From: Betaproteobacteria bacterium
GTDB lineage: Bacteria > Pseudomonadota > Gammaproteobacteria > Burkholderiales > Usitatibacteraceae
Length of the DNA stretch: 64,000 nt
Direction of reading: 5' to 3'
NCBI GenBank assembly: GCA_016711875.1
Contig: JADJSD010000001.1
Span: forward strand, 558,001-622,000
Made by a program: the position numbers and the translations under genes. Within the stretch, counting starts at the first letter, position 1. Each line of letters begins with the position of its first letter. Below the pieces are notes generated by a model that saw only the letters and a list, made by a program, of their open reading frames with translations, ran no database searches and was not told where the DNA came from. This document shows, piece by piece, positions 1 to 8,017 of the stretch.

Positions 1-60
1 GAGCTCGGCGAGGAAGGAGCCGTCCTGCCCCGTGATGCCGGTGATGAGTGCGTTCTTCAT
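1..60 (-). CDS. GDP-mannose 4,6-dehydratase-like NAD(P)-dependent sugar epimerase/dehydratase, N-terminal fragment
   Basis: Only the first 20 codons lie in the window; the gene runs off the left edge. They read M-K-N-A-L-I-T-G-I-T-G-Q-D-G-S-F-L-A-E-L. This is the Rossmann nucleotide-binding start typical of GDP-D-mannose 4,6-dehydratase (Gmd), where GITGQDGS forms the GxxGxxG loop. Family knowledge: Gmd makes GDP-4-keto-6-deoxymannose for fucose, rhamnose or perosamine in surface polysaccharides. The ATG overlaps the stop of the upstream glycosyltransferase (ATGA), so the two are translationally coupled. Other short-chain sugar dehydratases share this start, so Gmd is likely but not certain. 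Confidence 0.6.
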   Translation of the reverse strand, partial: MKNALITGITGQDGSFLAEL

Positions 61-1226
61 GGATTCGCGCCTTCCGGGGCCCCGCGCTTGCCCGCGCGGC
101 CCGCTTCCTCGTAGAGCGCGAGGAGGTCCCGCGCGCAGTTCGACCGGTCGAACCGCGCCGCCTGCGCGGGCGCCGCCGCGCGAAGGCGCGCGAGCCGCTC
201 GCCGTCCCGGGCCAGCGCGAGCATCGCCTGCGCCCAGCCTTCGGTGTCGAGCGGGTCGACCGCCACGCCCGCCTCGCCGGCCACCTCGGGAATGGCGCTC
301 GAGGACGAGGCGACCGTCGCCGCGCCGAACTGCATCCCCTCGAGCACCGGCAGGCCGAAGCCCTCGAAGAGCGACGGATAGAGATTGGCGAAGCAGTGGC
401 GGTAGAGCCAGACGAGCTCGTCGTCGGAGACGTAGCCCGTGAGGATCACGCGCCCCGCGAGCCCCATGCGCAACAGGCGCTCCGCGAAGCCGTCCATGAG
501 CCAGCCCTTGCCCCCGGCGACCACGAGCGGCATCGCCTCGCCGCCGAGCGCGAGGTAGCGCGCGTAGGCCTCGACGAGGCGCTCCTGGTTCTTGCGTGGC
601 TCGACGGTGCCGACGGTGAGCCAGAAGCGTCCCGGCTCGCACGCCGCCACGGCCTTCGGCATGCGCCCCGGGACGCTCGCGTCGCGAAAGCGCGAGCACG
701 GGCTCACGACGCGCACGCGCTCGCCGGGAAAGTGCGGAAAGGTGCGCAGGAAATGCTCGCGTGTCGCCTGCGAGATCGCCACGATCCAGTCGGCCGCCAC
801 GGCGGCGCGGAAGACGCCCTCGAAGCAGCCGACGCGATTGGCCTCCGTGGTCCACGAGGGGTCCACCGTGAAGCCCAGGTCGTAGCAGGTGTAGACGACC
901 CGCGCGCGGGCAAAGCCGGTCGGGCACCAGAAGTTGTTCGCGTGGACGATGTCCGGCTCCCCGAGGGCGGCCTCGGCGCCAGCCGCGTTCCAGAACCCGG
1001 CGGCGGACTCGCGCGTCAGGTGGCGCGGCCCGTAGCGCACGTCGCGGCCGGGATAGGGGTTGGTGAGGGGCATCGAGGGGTCGAAGTAGAAATCGCCGAA
1101 GCTCGGGTATAGCGAAAAGCGGTGACCGGAGCCCGATTCGATCATCGCCTCGGCGAGCGCATGCGCGAAGAAGCCGCAGCCCGCCTTGCCGGAGCCGGTC
1201 TGCGAGACGTCGAATCCGATGTGCAT
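57..1226 (-). CDS. Glycosyltransferase family 4 (GT-B fold), polysaccharide biosynthesis
   Basis: A 389-residue protein with the two-domain GT-B layout. An N-terminal acceptor domain begins MHIGFDVSQTGSGKAGCGFF. The C-terminal nucleotide-sugar domain has GTVEPRKNQ (about residue 210) and the EX7E-type motif FEGFGLPVLEGM (about 290), as in GT4 retaining transferases. The role is probably transfer of a hexose or deoxyhexose from an NDP-sugar to a growing lipid-linked glycan at the inner face of the cytoplasmic membrane. It is the third of three consecutive glycosyltransferase genes and its stop overlaps the start of the Gmd-like gene, so it belongs to an O-antigen or exopolysaccharide operon. 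Donor and acceptor cannot be read from the sequence. Confidence 0.85.
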   Translation of the reverse strand: MHIGFDVSQTGSGKAGCGFFAHALAEAMIESGSGHRFSLYPSFGDFYFDPSMPLTNPYPGRDVRYGPRHLTRESAAGFWNAAGAEAALGEPDIVHANNFWCPTGFARARVVYTCYDLGFTVDPSWTTEANRVGCFEGVFRAAVAADWIVAISQATREHFLRTFPHFPGERVRVVSPCSRFRDASVPGRMPKAVAACEPGRFWLTVGTVEPRKNQERLVEAYARYLALGGEAMPLVVAGGKGWLMDGFAERLLRMGLAGRVILTGYVSDDELVWLYRHCFANLYPSLFEGFGLPVLEGMQFGAATVASSSSAIPEVAGEAGVAVDPLDTEGWAQAMLALARDGERLARLRAAAPAQAARFDRSNCARDLLALYEEAGRAGKRGAPEGANP

Positions 1227-1250
1227 GGGCGAATCGGGGGGAATAGCCCG

Positions 1251-2147
1251 CTATTGTCGCCCAGCCGGGGTCGAAGGAAAAGCACGGCCCTCGCCCGGGG
1301 GTGGGGGAATGGACTTGAAGGGCAGGACCTCGCGCCAGAATTCCGGGCCGGGAAGGCCGCCGTTCCAACGCCGCGACGCCCGGATCGCCTCGGCCAGGAC
1401 GGCGAGCTTGCCGACGTGCCCCTCGCCTTCCTGCACGCTCGCATGCGCGTAGTGGACGAGCCAGCGCGCGGGAACCCGCCCGAGCCTGCGCCGGAGCATG
1501 TCGTTGATCTCGGCGTGCACCGGCAGCCGCGAGCCGAGCGTCTTCGTCTCCTCGTGAAGTCGCGAGCCGGCCAGCCGCTCCGCGAGGTGATCGAAACGCG
1601 CGCCGCCCTCGGCCAGCCGCAGCCAGAACTCGTAATCCATGCAATAGCGAAGCGAGGCATCGAGCGGCCCGAACCGTTCGACCACCCGCCGGCGGAAGAA
1701 CACCGCGGGCTGGCACAGGTAGCAGTCCGTGCGCAGCTTCGCCGGGTCCCAGGGGCGCGTCGGGTAGGGCGAGATCACGCGGTCGTTCGCGTCGATGTGA
1801 TCCGCCCGGCCGTAGATCACGTCGATGCCCTCGTCTTCGGCGAAGCGCCGGGCGACGCGCTCGAGGGCACCGGGAAAGTAGACGTCGTCGGAATTGAGCC
1901 AGCCGATGATCTCGCCGTCGGTCGCGGCGATGCCGGCGTTCACCGCGTCGGCCTGCCCGCCGTCGGGGCCCGAGACCCACCGCACGGCGGGGCGGAACGC
2001 CTCGAGCAGCGCGACGGTGCCGTCCGTGCTGCCGCCGTCGCGGACCACGTGCTCGAGCGCCACGCCCGCCTGCGAGGTCACGCTCTCGAGCGTGCGGCCG
2101 ATGTAGCGGGCCTGGTTGAACGACGGCGTGACGATGCTGAACTTCAA
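1251..2147 (-). CDS. Glycosyltransferase family 2 (GT-A fold)
   Basis: A 298-residue GT2 enzyme. The N-terminus has the SIVTPSFNQARYIGRTLESV start of the nucleotide-binding fold, then VRDGGSTDGT, and the metal/donor motif WLNSDDVYFPG near residue 90. The open frame extends far upstream, but the conserved fold starts at a TTG codon at 2147 that overlaps the upstream gene's TGA (TTGA). I chose that start because no in-frame ATG lies near the fold and the overlap matches the style of the operon. It likely adds one sugar to the same glycan as the flanking GT4 enzymes. The C-terminal 60 residues are variable and proline-rich. The TTG start is inferred, not proven. Confidence 0.83.
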   Translation of the reverse strand: MKFSIVTPSFNQARYIGRTLESVTSQAGVALEHVVRDGGSTDGTVALLEAFRPAVRWVSGPDGGQADAVNAGIAATDGEIIGWLNSDDVYFPGALERVARRFAEDEGIDVIYGRADHIDANDRVISPYPTRPWDPAKLRTDCYLCQPAVFFRRRVVERFGPLDASLRYCMDYEFWLRLAEGGARFDHLAERLAGSRLHEETKTLGSRLPVHAEINDMLRRRLGRVPARWLVHYAHASVQEGEGHVGKLAVLAEAIRASRRWNGGLPGPEFWREVLPFKSIPPPPGEGRAFPSTPAGRQ

Positions 2148-3391
2148 GCCACCGCCCCCGCCGCCGTCCGGAAGAGCGACCAGTAGTCGCGGGCCATGCG
2201 GTCGGCATCCGTGTAGTGCGAAGCCCGCTCCCGCCCGCCTCGCACCAGCGATTCGCGCAGCGCCGTATCGGAGGCGAGGCGCAGCATCGCGGCGGCGATC
2301 GATTCCGGGATCCGGGGATCGAACCGCAGCGCGGCCTCGCCCGCGGTCTCCCCGAGCGCCGTCGAGTCGCTGCAGGCGACGGGGATGCCGGCCGCCATCG
2401 CCTCGATGAGCGGCAATCCGAATCCTTCGTAGAGGGACGGAAAGACGAGGCCGGCGCTTCGCGCGAGGAGCTGCGCGAGATCGCCCTCCGGGACGAACCC
2501 GGGCAGCACGACGCGATCGGCGAGGCCCATCGCGGCGGCGGCCCGCGCGATCCAGTCGCCCCGCGCCGAGGGCGCGCCGGTGAGGACGAGCTTCAGGCCG
2601 AATCCGGCTTCGCGACGGCACGCGATGCCGAACGCCGTGAGAAGCATCTCGTGATTCTTGTGCTTCCAGAAATTGGCCGGGTACAGGAGATAGCGGCCCG
2701 GCTCGAGGCCCCAGCGCCCGAGCGCACCCTCGCCCCCGGGCGCCGCGTCGGGAAGGCCCATGCGCAGCGGAATCGTCGAAATGCGCGCCGGATCGAGGCC
2801 GCCGGCGGCGATGGCCTCGTCGCGCGAGAAATCGGAAATGGCGGCCAGCACGCTCGCCCGCTCGCACGCGTCCCGGAAGGCCCGCTCGCGCTGGATCACG
2901 TCCTCGACGGCGAAGAACTGCGGATAGGCCCGGTACTGCTGGTCGTAGATCGTGCAGACCACCGGCACGCCGGGCACGGCGTACGTCGGCGCCGTGAAAG
3001 GGCAGAAGAGCAGGCTCGCGCCCAGGTCGCGCACGGGCGAGGCCGCGCCGCGCTTCAATTGCCGGTGGAGCCGGTAGCCCACGCGGGCGGCGACCCGCTT
3101 CACGGCCGCGGGCGCATGCCGAACCAGCCGCGCCGCCGCCCCGAAGACGCGGTTTCGCGCGCCGCTCGCCGCGGCGCCGACCGCCTGGAATCGCGTCACG
3201 TTGGGGCCGTCGAGCGAGGCGAGCTCCTCGTGCGAGGCGGCCTGCGTGAGCAGCACGAAGCGGGTCGCGGGCTGCTGCGCCGAGAGCCGGCGCACGATCT
3301 CGAGCGCGAAGCGTTTCGCGCCGCCGTTCTCCCCGCCCGGGAGCACCGGCGTCAGGTCAATGGCGATCGTCTCGAGGCCGGAATCCCGCAT
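2144..3391 (-). CDS. Glycosyltransferase family 4 (GT-B fold)
   Basis: A 415-residue GT4-type transferase. The N-terminal half (IAIDLTPVLPGGENGGAKRF) is a typical acceptor-side Rossmann domain with a Gly-rich loop. The C-terminal half carries LLYPANFWKHKNHEML and the donor-site motif YEGFGLPLIEAM near residue 325, followed by a conserved Gly-rich tail. It is the first gene of the visible polysaccharide operon, upstream of the GT2 and second GT4 genes, and overlaps the GT2 start by four bases. Substrate unknown. The start is ATG at 3391; the region above contains no further cistron until the 39-residue ORF. Confidence 0.85.
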   Translation of the reverse strand: MRDSGLETIAIDLTPVLPGGENGGAKRFALEIVRRLSAQQPATRFVLLTQAASHEELASLDGPNVTRFQAVGAAASGARNRVFGAAARLVRHAPAAVKRVAARVGYRLHRQLKRGAASPVRDLGASLLFCPFTAPTYAVPGVPVVCTIYDQQYRAYPQFFAVEDVIQRERAFRDACERASVLAAISDFSRDEAIAAGGLDPARISTIPLRMGLPDAAPGGEGALGRWGLEPGRYLLYPANFWKHKNHEMLLTAFGIACRREAGFGLKLVLTGAPSARGDWIARAAAAMGLADRVVLPGFVPEGDLAQLLARSAGLVFPSLYEGFGLPLIEAMAAGIPVACSDSTALGETAGEAALRFDPRIPESIAAAMLRLASDTALRESLVRGGRERASHYTDADRMARDYWSLFRTAAGAVA

Positions 3392-3448
3392 CCACGAATG
3401 ATACGGCGAAAGCGCGGGCCGTTCGGCCCGCGGGACGCCGCGCGCGGG

Positions 3449-3568
3449 CTACGCCATCCACTTCGCCACCTTCACCAGGATCGAGACGGCGGCGAGCGCC
3501 AGGGCGATGCTGCCCAGGGTCCGGAAGGCGACGGCTTCGAAACGTTCGGCACAGGTGCGGGTTCTCAT
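3449..3568 (-). CDS. Small single-span membrane peptide, 39 aa, unknown function
   Basis: A 39-residue reading frame beginning MRTRTCAERFEAVAFRTLGS. One hydrophobic stretch, IALALAAVSILVKVA, is long enough for a membrane span, and the protein ends KWMA. A good ribosome-binding site (GAGGAA) sits about seven bases upstream of the ATG, which is the main reason to accept it. It lies between the DUF1501 gene and the glycosyltransferase operon, in the same direction as both, and no family is recognisable. It could be a real small membrane protein or a chance frame. Confidence 0.45.
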   Translation of the reverse strand: MRTRTCAERFEAVAFRTLGSIALALAAVSILVKVAKWMA

Positions 3569-3620
3569 GGCGGTTCCTCGGGACTTCGTTGCCCGCCGGG
3601 GATTCCCCCCGGCCCGGGCA

Positions 3621-3640
3621 TGCCCGGAAACGTCCGGGCA
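3621..3640. terminator. Inverted repeat downstream of the DUF1501 gene, possible terminator
   Basis: A perfect 7-bp stem, TGCCCGG/CCGGGCA, with a 6-base loop. It lies between the end of the DUF1501 gene (3757) and the start of the 39-aa ORF (3568). No T-run follows on either strand, so it is at best an imperfect intrinsic terminator or a 3'-end-stabilising hairpin. The rest of the 188-base gap shows nothing recognisable. Confidence 0.25.
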
Positions 3641-3756
3641 CGGGAACCACTCTAGGTCACCCGCCGCGTTGCTTCCGTAACCGAAGCCGCAGTGCGCGTG
3701 CGCAATCGTGGACGCCGCCGTGTGCGAAATCCCACTCCCGCGGGGCGTGCGCGGCC

Positions 3757-5208
3757 TCAGGCGAACAGGTCGAGCGTGCGCGCGGGGAACCGGCCGAGGT
3801 TGGGGAAGATGGTGTCCAGCTCCGGGTCCGTCGCCCCCAGCCAGCGCGCGAAGCTCGCCGCGTACGTATCGGTGGACGTGGTCGGCAGCAGGCGGCCCTC
3901 GCCGACGTCCTGCGCGGTGCCGAGCGCCACCGGGGGCATCGCGCCGACGATACGCCCACCGTTCACGCCCCCGCCCATCACCAGCATGTGGCCGCCCCAG
4001 CCGTGGTCGGAGCCCTGCCCGTTCGACTTGAGCGTGCGGCCGAAGTCGCTCATCGTCATCGTCGTGACGTTCGAGGCGACGCCCATCGACACCGTGGCGT
4101 CGTAGAAGACGCGCAGCGCCTCGTCGAGGGTGCGCATCAGGTCGAAATGCTTGCCGGCGAGCAGCGTCTTGTTGCCGCTCGTCGCGTCGCGCCCGAACTG
4201 GTCGCCGTGATTGTCGAAGCCGCCCAGGGAGACGAAGAAGATCTGGCGCGATACGCCGAGCGCCTGCCGCGCGGCGATCATCGCGGCGACCGTGTGCAGC
4301 TGGGCCGCCAGGCGGTTCGTCGTGGGCCAGGTGCCGGGAACGGGGTTCTTGAGCGCATAAGTGGTCGAGCCGTTGACCGTCGTTTCCTGGTACACCGCGT
4401 TGGAAACGAACTGTCCCGCGTCGATCGCGCTTTCCATCACGCCGCCGAACTGTTCCTCGAGGAGATTGGCGCGCGCGAGACGCGCGTTCGCCTCGAAAAG
4501 CGCCTGCGGGTTCGATCCGGTCCAGTTCCAGGAAATGTCCGCGCGGGGCGGACGCGCGAGCCGGAAGCCGGTGTCGATCGCGCCATTGCGGTAGCGCATC
4601 GGCGCGACCTGGTAGGAAAAGACCTGCTCGCCCTTCATGAAGATGCCGCCGCCGCCCAGGCCGACCGACACCGGCAACATGCCGGTCGCGGCGGTCCGGA
4701 AGACGTCCGCCATTCTTCCACCCCACCCCGTCGCCGCCGGCTGGTCGGCTCGCAGCGTCTGCCAGTGCGACTGCATGTCCGAGTGCGAGAACAGCTGCGG
4801 CGGCAGGGGCACGCTGCGGGCCCGGTACTCGGCGAGCGTGGTGGGCGCGAGCAGGATGCCCGTGTTGGGCACGACGGCGAGGCGCCGGTCCGTGTTGTAG
4901 AGCGAGGCGAGGCCGGTGAGCGCCGGGTGGAGCCCGTACTGGCCCGCGGCGATCGGCAGGAGCGCGCCCTGGGGCAGCGCGAGCCCGTTGGCCTCGGCCG
5001 GCCCGCCCCGCGCGGCCGAGTAGGCGTTGTACTCGCCCGTCGTGAGCGGGACGATCGTGTTGTGGCTGTCGTTGCCCCCGAAGAGGAACACGCAGACGAG
5101 CGCCTTGTAGCCGGAGACGTCGGCCGCGGCGGCCGGCGCGAGGAACCCGGGCGCGAAGGGCATCGCCCCGAGCGCGGAAACGGACTGGATGAAGCGGCGG
5201 CGGTTCAT
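3757..5208 (-). CDS. DUF1501 family protein, Tat-exported
   Basis: A 483-residue protein that begins MNRRRFIQSVSALGAM, a twin-arginine (Tat) signal followed by a hydrophobic stretch and an Ala-rich cleavage region near residue 30. The mature part matches DUF1501: VCVFLFGGNDSHNT near the start, VSLGGFDNHGDQF in the middle and MTMSDFGRTLKSNGQGSDHGWGGH near the C-terminus. Family knowledge: DUF1501 has an alkaline-phosphatase/sulfatase-like fold of unknown activity and is nearly always encoded beside DUF1800, as here. I chose ATG 5208 because AGGGG lies six bases upstream. An ATG at 5223 overlaps the DUF1800 stop and is an alternative. Likely periplasmic. Confidence 0.85.
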   Translation of the reverse strand: MNRRRFIQSVSALGAMPFAPGFLAPAAAADVSGYKALVCVFLFGGNDSHNTIVPLTTGEYNAYSAARGGPAEANGLALPQGALLPIAAGQYGLHPALTGLASLYNTDRRLAVVPNTGILLAPTTLAEYRARSVPLPPQLFSHSDMQSHWQTLRADQPAATGWGGRMADVFRTAATGMLPVSVGLGGGGIFMKGEQVFSYQVAPMRYRNGAIDTGFRLARPPRADISWNWTGSNPQALFEANARLARANLLEEQFGGVMESAIDAGQFVSNAVYQETTVNGSTTYALKNPVPGTWPTTNRLAAQLHTVAAMIAARQALGVSRQIFFVSLGGFDNHGDQFGRDATSGNKTLLAGKHFDLMRTLDEALRVFYDATVSMGVASNVTTMTMSDFGRTLKSNGQGSDHGWGGHMLVMGGGVNGGRIVGAMPPVALGTAQDVGEGRLLPTTSTDTYAASFARWLGATDPELDTIFPNLGRFPARTLDLFA

Positions 5209-5219
5209 GGAATTCCCCT

Positions 5220-7799
5220 TCATCGCTGCACGGCGTATTCGGCCGAATGGATGATCTGCCAGAGCGCGACGCGCAACCGGTCGCGGCGCTGGTCCGCGAG
5301 CACGGAGCGCGTGACGCCGTTCAGCGCGGCGACGAGGTCGGCCTTGAAGGCCGGCTTCAGGTTGCCGGCCGTGAGCAGCACGTCGAGCTCGTCGACGAGC
5401 GCCTGCGGCGTGTCGGCAAGGGCGGTCGCGCCGACGAGGTAGCGATCGTAGTTGGGCTTGATCCACTTCGAGGCATCGGAGCCGCCCTGCCCGAACCCGC
5501 CCACGACAGCCCAGTTGGTGAAGTCGCTGAAGCCGGTGACCGACGAGGCCGAGGCCAGTTCGAACTCGGGGCCGACGAATCCCGCCTGCCCCAGCGGGCC
5601 GGCGGGCGCGAAGTCCTTGTCGTAGTAATTGAAGACCGACGGGGCCGACAGCGGCGACTGGCCGAGGTTGGAGGGGTCCGACAGGTCGTAGATGTCGTAG
5701 TAGCCGCCGCTCGCCCGCCCGCCGAAGGCCCGATGCAGGTGGATGAACTTCCAGACCGGCTCGCGCAGCTTGCCGAAGGCATTGCCGGCGGCGGCGGCCG
5801 CACTGCGCGCCTCGGTGTCGAGCAGGATCGCGCGTACGACCGCGCGCATGTCGCCCCGGACGCCGGCTCCGTTGTTCGCAAACACGGCGGCGATGCGTTG
5901 CACGTAGGCCGGGCTCGGGTTGCTGGTGACGAGGCGCTGGATGAGCTGCTTCGTGATGAAGGGCCCGACGTTGGGATGGTTGAAGATGTTGTCGACGGCG
6001 TTCTCGAGATCCGCCGCGGGACCCTGCCCGGCCGGCAGCGTCGCGAAGGGCGCGCCGGCGTACTGCAGCAGCGACTTCGGGCCGGTGTCGTGCGGCGGCG
6101 GGAACGAACGGGCCGGGTCGGCGAGGCTGCAGTACGTGGTGGTGCTGCCCGACGGCCAGCGCCCGTCCTGCGGGCAGCGGCGCGCCGTCCAGGGTTTCAT
6201 CGGAACGCTCCAGCGCTCCTCCGGCCAGTAGAAGCGCCAGGACTTGGTCATGTCCTGGTCGGCGAAGTGCCAGCCGGTGAACGCCTTGGCGAAGCCCTTC
6301 ACGACGTCCTCGTCGTAGGTGGGGATCGTGCGTCCCTGCGGGTCGCGCTTGGGCGTGCCGTCGGGGTTGAGCATCACGGTGCCGACGGAGAAGAGCTGCA
6401 GCAGTTCGCGAGCGTAGTTCTCGTTGGGCACCTCGAGGCTGCTGCCCAGCATGTCCAGGTAGACGCCCATCCCCGGGTGCAGCGTCACGTCGCGCAACAG
6501 GTCGCGGAAGTTGCCGAAGGCGTGACGGCCGAGCATGTCCAGGTAGCTGGGCATGGCGGTTCCGGCGTCCAGGATGCGGTTGTTCGCGATCGAGATCACC
6601 ATCACCTGCAGGAGCGCGTTCACGACGCGCTGGCGCAGCTGGTCCGGGCCCTCGAAAGCCTGCTTGTAGAAGGCCGGGCGGCCCACCTGCCACGGACAGC
6701 CGCCGGCCTGGTTGCTTCCCGTGCAGCCGTTGACCCCGAGCTTGTTCTGCTCGATGTTCTGCAGCGCGAGGTCGGTGAAGGACGTGGCCGGCGTCGCGAA
6801 CTGCTCCGTGAGCCAGCCGTCGGCCCCGAGGTCGGCGACCCGCGCGATCTCGACGAGGCTCGCGCCCCACGTGCCCTGCTGCAGCAGGCGGGCAGCCTCG
6901 AGGCGCTTGGCGAGCGGCGGCGCGTAGCAGTTGGCCGCCGCGATCGACGAGAGCCTCGCCTGGAACTCGGCGCTCGCAAGGAAGCTGCGCCGCAGGGAAT
7001 CGCGGGTCGCGCCGGCGTTCAACTGGCCGATCCAGTACTGCACGCCCGCGAGGTCCCCGCCGCGACGGAGGAAGGACGAGTAGAGATCGGCCACGAAATC
7101 GGCGTTGCTGCGGCTGCGGCCGGTGTACTCGCCGCTCGACTGGAAGAGCGAGGAAATCGATTCCGCCCGGCTCGCGAGAGCGCCGCCGCCCGCGCACTGC
7201 GCCGCGCGAAATTCCCACATCCAGTACGAAAGCCCGCCGTCGTCGGGCAGGCGGAAGAGGTAGCCGCGGTAGAAATCGATGACCGTGGTGCCTTCCGGCC
7301 GCGCGGCCGTCGTGCCGAGCTGCGAGGCGATGTAGGTGTCGAACTCCCGGGAGAAGAGGAACTCGGCGAGCACGACGCCGCGCGGCATGCCCTGCGTGAT
7401 CTGCCCCTGCCAGAAGGCGAGCCCGCCGCCATCCGGGGCCCGGCGGAAGAACGCCTGGTAGAGGTCCGTGAGGAAGTCGGGAACGCTCCGGTTGAAGGCA
7501 CGGTACTCGGCGCTGTCGATGAACTGCGCCGCCATCGCGAGGAAGGCTTCCTTCGGGTCCTGCCCGGCGTTGCGCAGCCGGGTCGCCTCGGAATCCCAGA
7601 AGGCCAGCCCGCCGGCATCCGGCGCCCGGCGCAGGAGCGATTGGTAGTAGTGCGTGATGAGCGCCTGCTCCGCGGGACCGGCCTGCACGGGAGCGGCTCC
7701 CACCAGCGCCGCGGCGAACGCGAGGGCAGCGGGAAGCCCCCGGAGGCCTGCGCCGGAAATGCGCAAAAGGCGGATCGAGGCCGCCACGACTGCATTCAT
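5220..7799 (-). CDS. DUF4214-DUF1800 fusion, exported
   Basis: An 859-residue exported protein starting MNAVVAASIRLLRISGAG with a signal peptide ending near APVQA. Residues about 45-300 form a DUF4214 module with four copies of the Y-x-x-x-x-R-x-P/G-D-x-G-G-x-x-x-W repeat (HYYQSLLRRAPDAGGLAFW and so on). It is related to the module at the C-termini of ten other genes in the window but diverged. Residues about 310-859 are a DUF1800 domain, with NENYARELLQLFSVG and GFAKAFTGWHF as its signature blocks. Family knowledge: DUF1800 pairs with DUF1501; no biochemical function is established. It is translated just ahead of DUF1501. The start is supported by AGGGAG nine bases upstream. The DUF4214 module is N-terminal here rather than C-terminal. 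Confidence 0.85.
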   Translation of the reverse strand: MNAVVAASIRLLRISGAGLRGLPAALAFAAALVGAAPVQAGPAEQALITHYYQSLLRRAPDAGGLAFWDSEATRLRNAGQDPKEAFLAMAAQFIDSAEYRAFNRSVPDFLTDLYQAFFRRAPDGGGLAFWQGQITQGMPRGVVLAEFLFSREFDTYIASQLGTTAARPEGTTVIDFYRGYLFRLPDDGGLSYWMWEFRAAQCAGGGALASRAESISSLFQSSGEYTGRSRSNADFVADLYSSFLRRGGDLAGVQYWIGQLNAGATRDSLRRSFLASAEFQARLSSIAAANCYAPPLAKRLEAARLLQQGTWGASLVEIARVADLGADGWLTEQFATPATSFTDLALQNIEQNKLGVNGCTGSNQAGGCPWQVGRPAFYKQAFEGPDQLRQRVVNALLQVMVISIANNRILDAGTAMPSYLDMLGRHAFGNFRDLLRDVTLHPGMGVYLDMLGSSLEVPNENYARELLQLFSVGTVMLNPDGTPKRDPQGRTIPTYDEDVVKGFAKAFTGWHFADQDMTKSWRFYWPEERWSVPMKPWTARRCPQDGRWPSGSTTTYCSLADPARSFPPPHDTGPKSLLQYAGAPFATLPAGQGPAADLENAVDNIFNHPNVGPFITKQLIQRLVTSNPSPAYVQRIAAVFANNGAGVRGDMRAVVRAILLDTEARSAAAAAGNAFGKLREPVWKFIHLHRAFGGRASGGYYDIYDLSDPSNLGQSPLSAPSVFNYYDKDFAPAGPLGQAGFVGPEFELASASSVTGFSDFTNWAVVGGFGQGGSDASKWIKPNYDRYLVGATALADTPQALVDELDVLLTAGNLKPAFKADLVAALNGVTRSVLADQRRDRLRVALWQIIHSAEYAVQR

Positions 7800-7920
7800 C
7801 CGAGAATCTCCCTGATCGACACCGCATGGCCACCGGTTTCCGGACACGATGGTATCCGTCTGTCGCCCCGAGGCGACAGCCCGGCCGCACTCCGTCACGA
7901 ATGCGGCACCGATCGGCCGG

Positions 7921-7940
7921 AAAACCCCTTCTTTCGGGGG
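7921..7940 (-). terminator. Likely intrinsic terminator after the ELWxxDGT gene
   Basis: On the minus strand the sequence reads CCCC, loop CGAAAGAA, GGGG, then TTTT. That is a short GC stem followed by a U-run, about 80 bases past the stop of the gene ending at 8018. The stem is only four pairs, so termination may be partial. The rest of the 7800-8017 gap should contain the promoter of the DUF1800-DUF1501 pair; I see no convincing -35/-10 boxes. Confidence 0.4.
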
Positions 7941-8017
7941 CGTGGAAGGCGCATGCAAGCGACGTGCCTGCCTCGGGGCCCGACCGGGGGGATCGTCCCG
8001 GGCGGGCTGCGGCGTGT

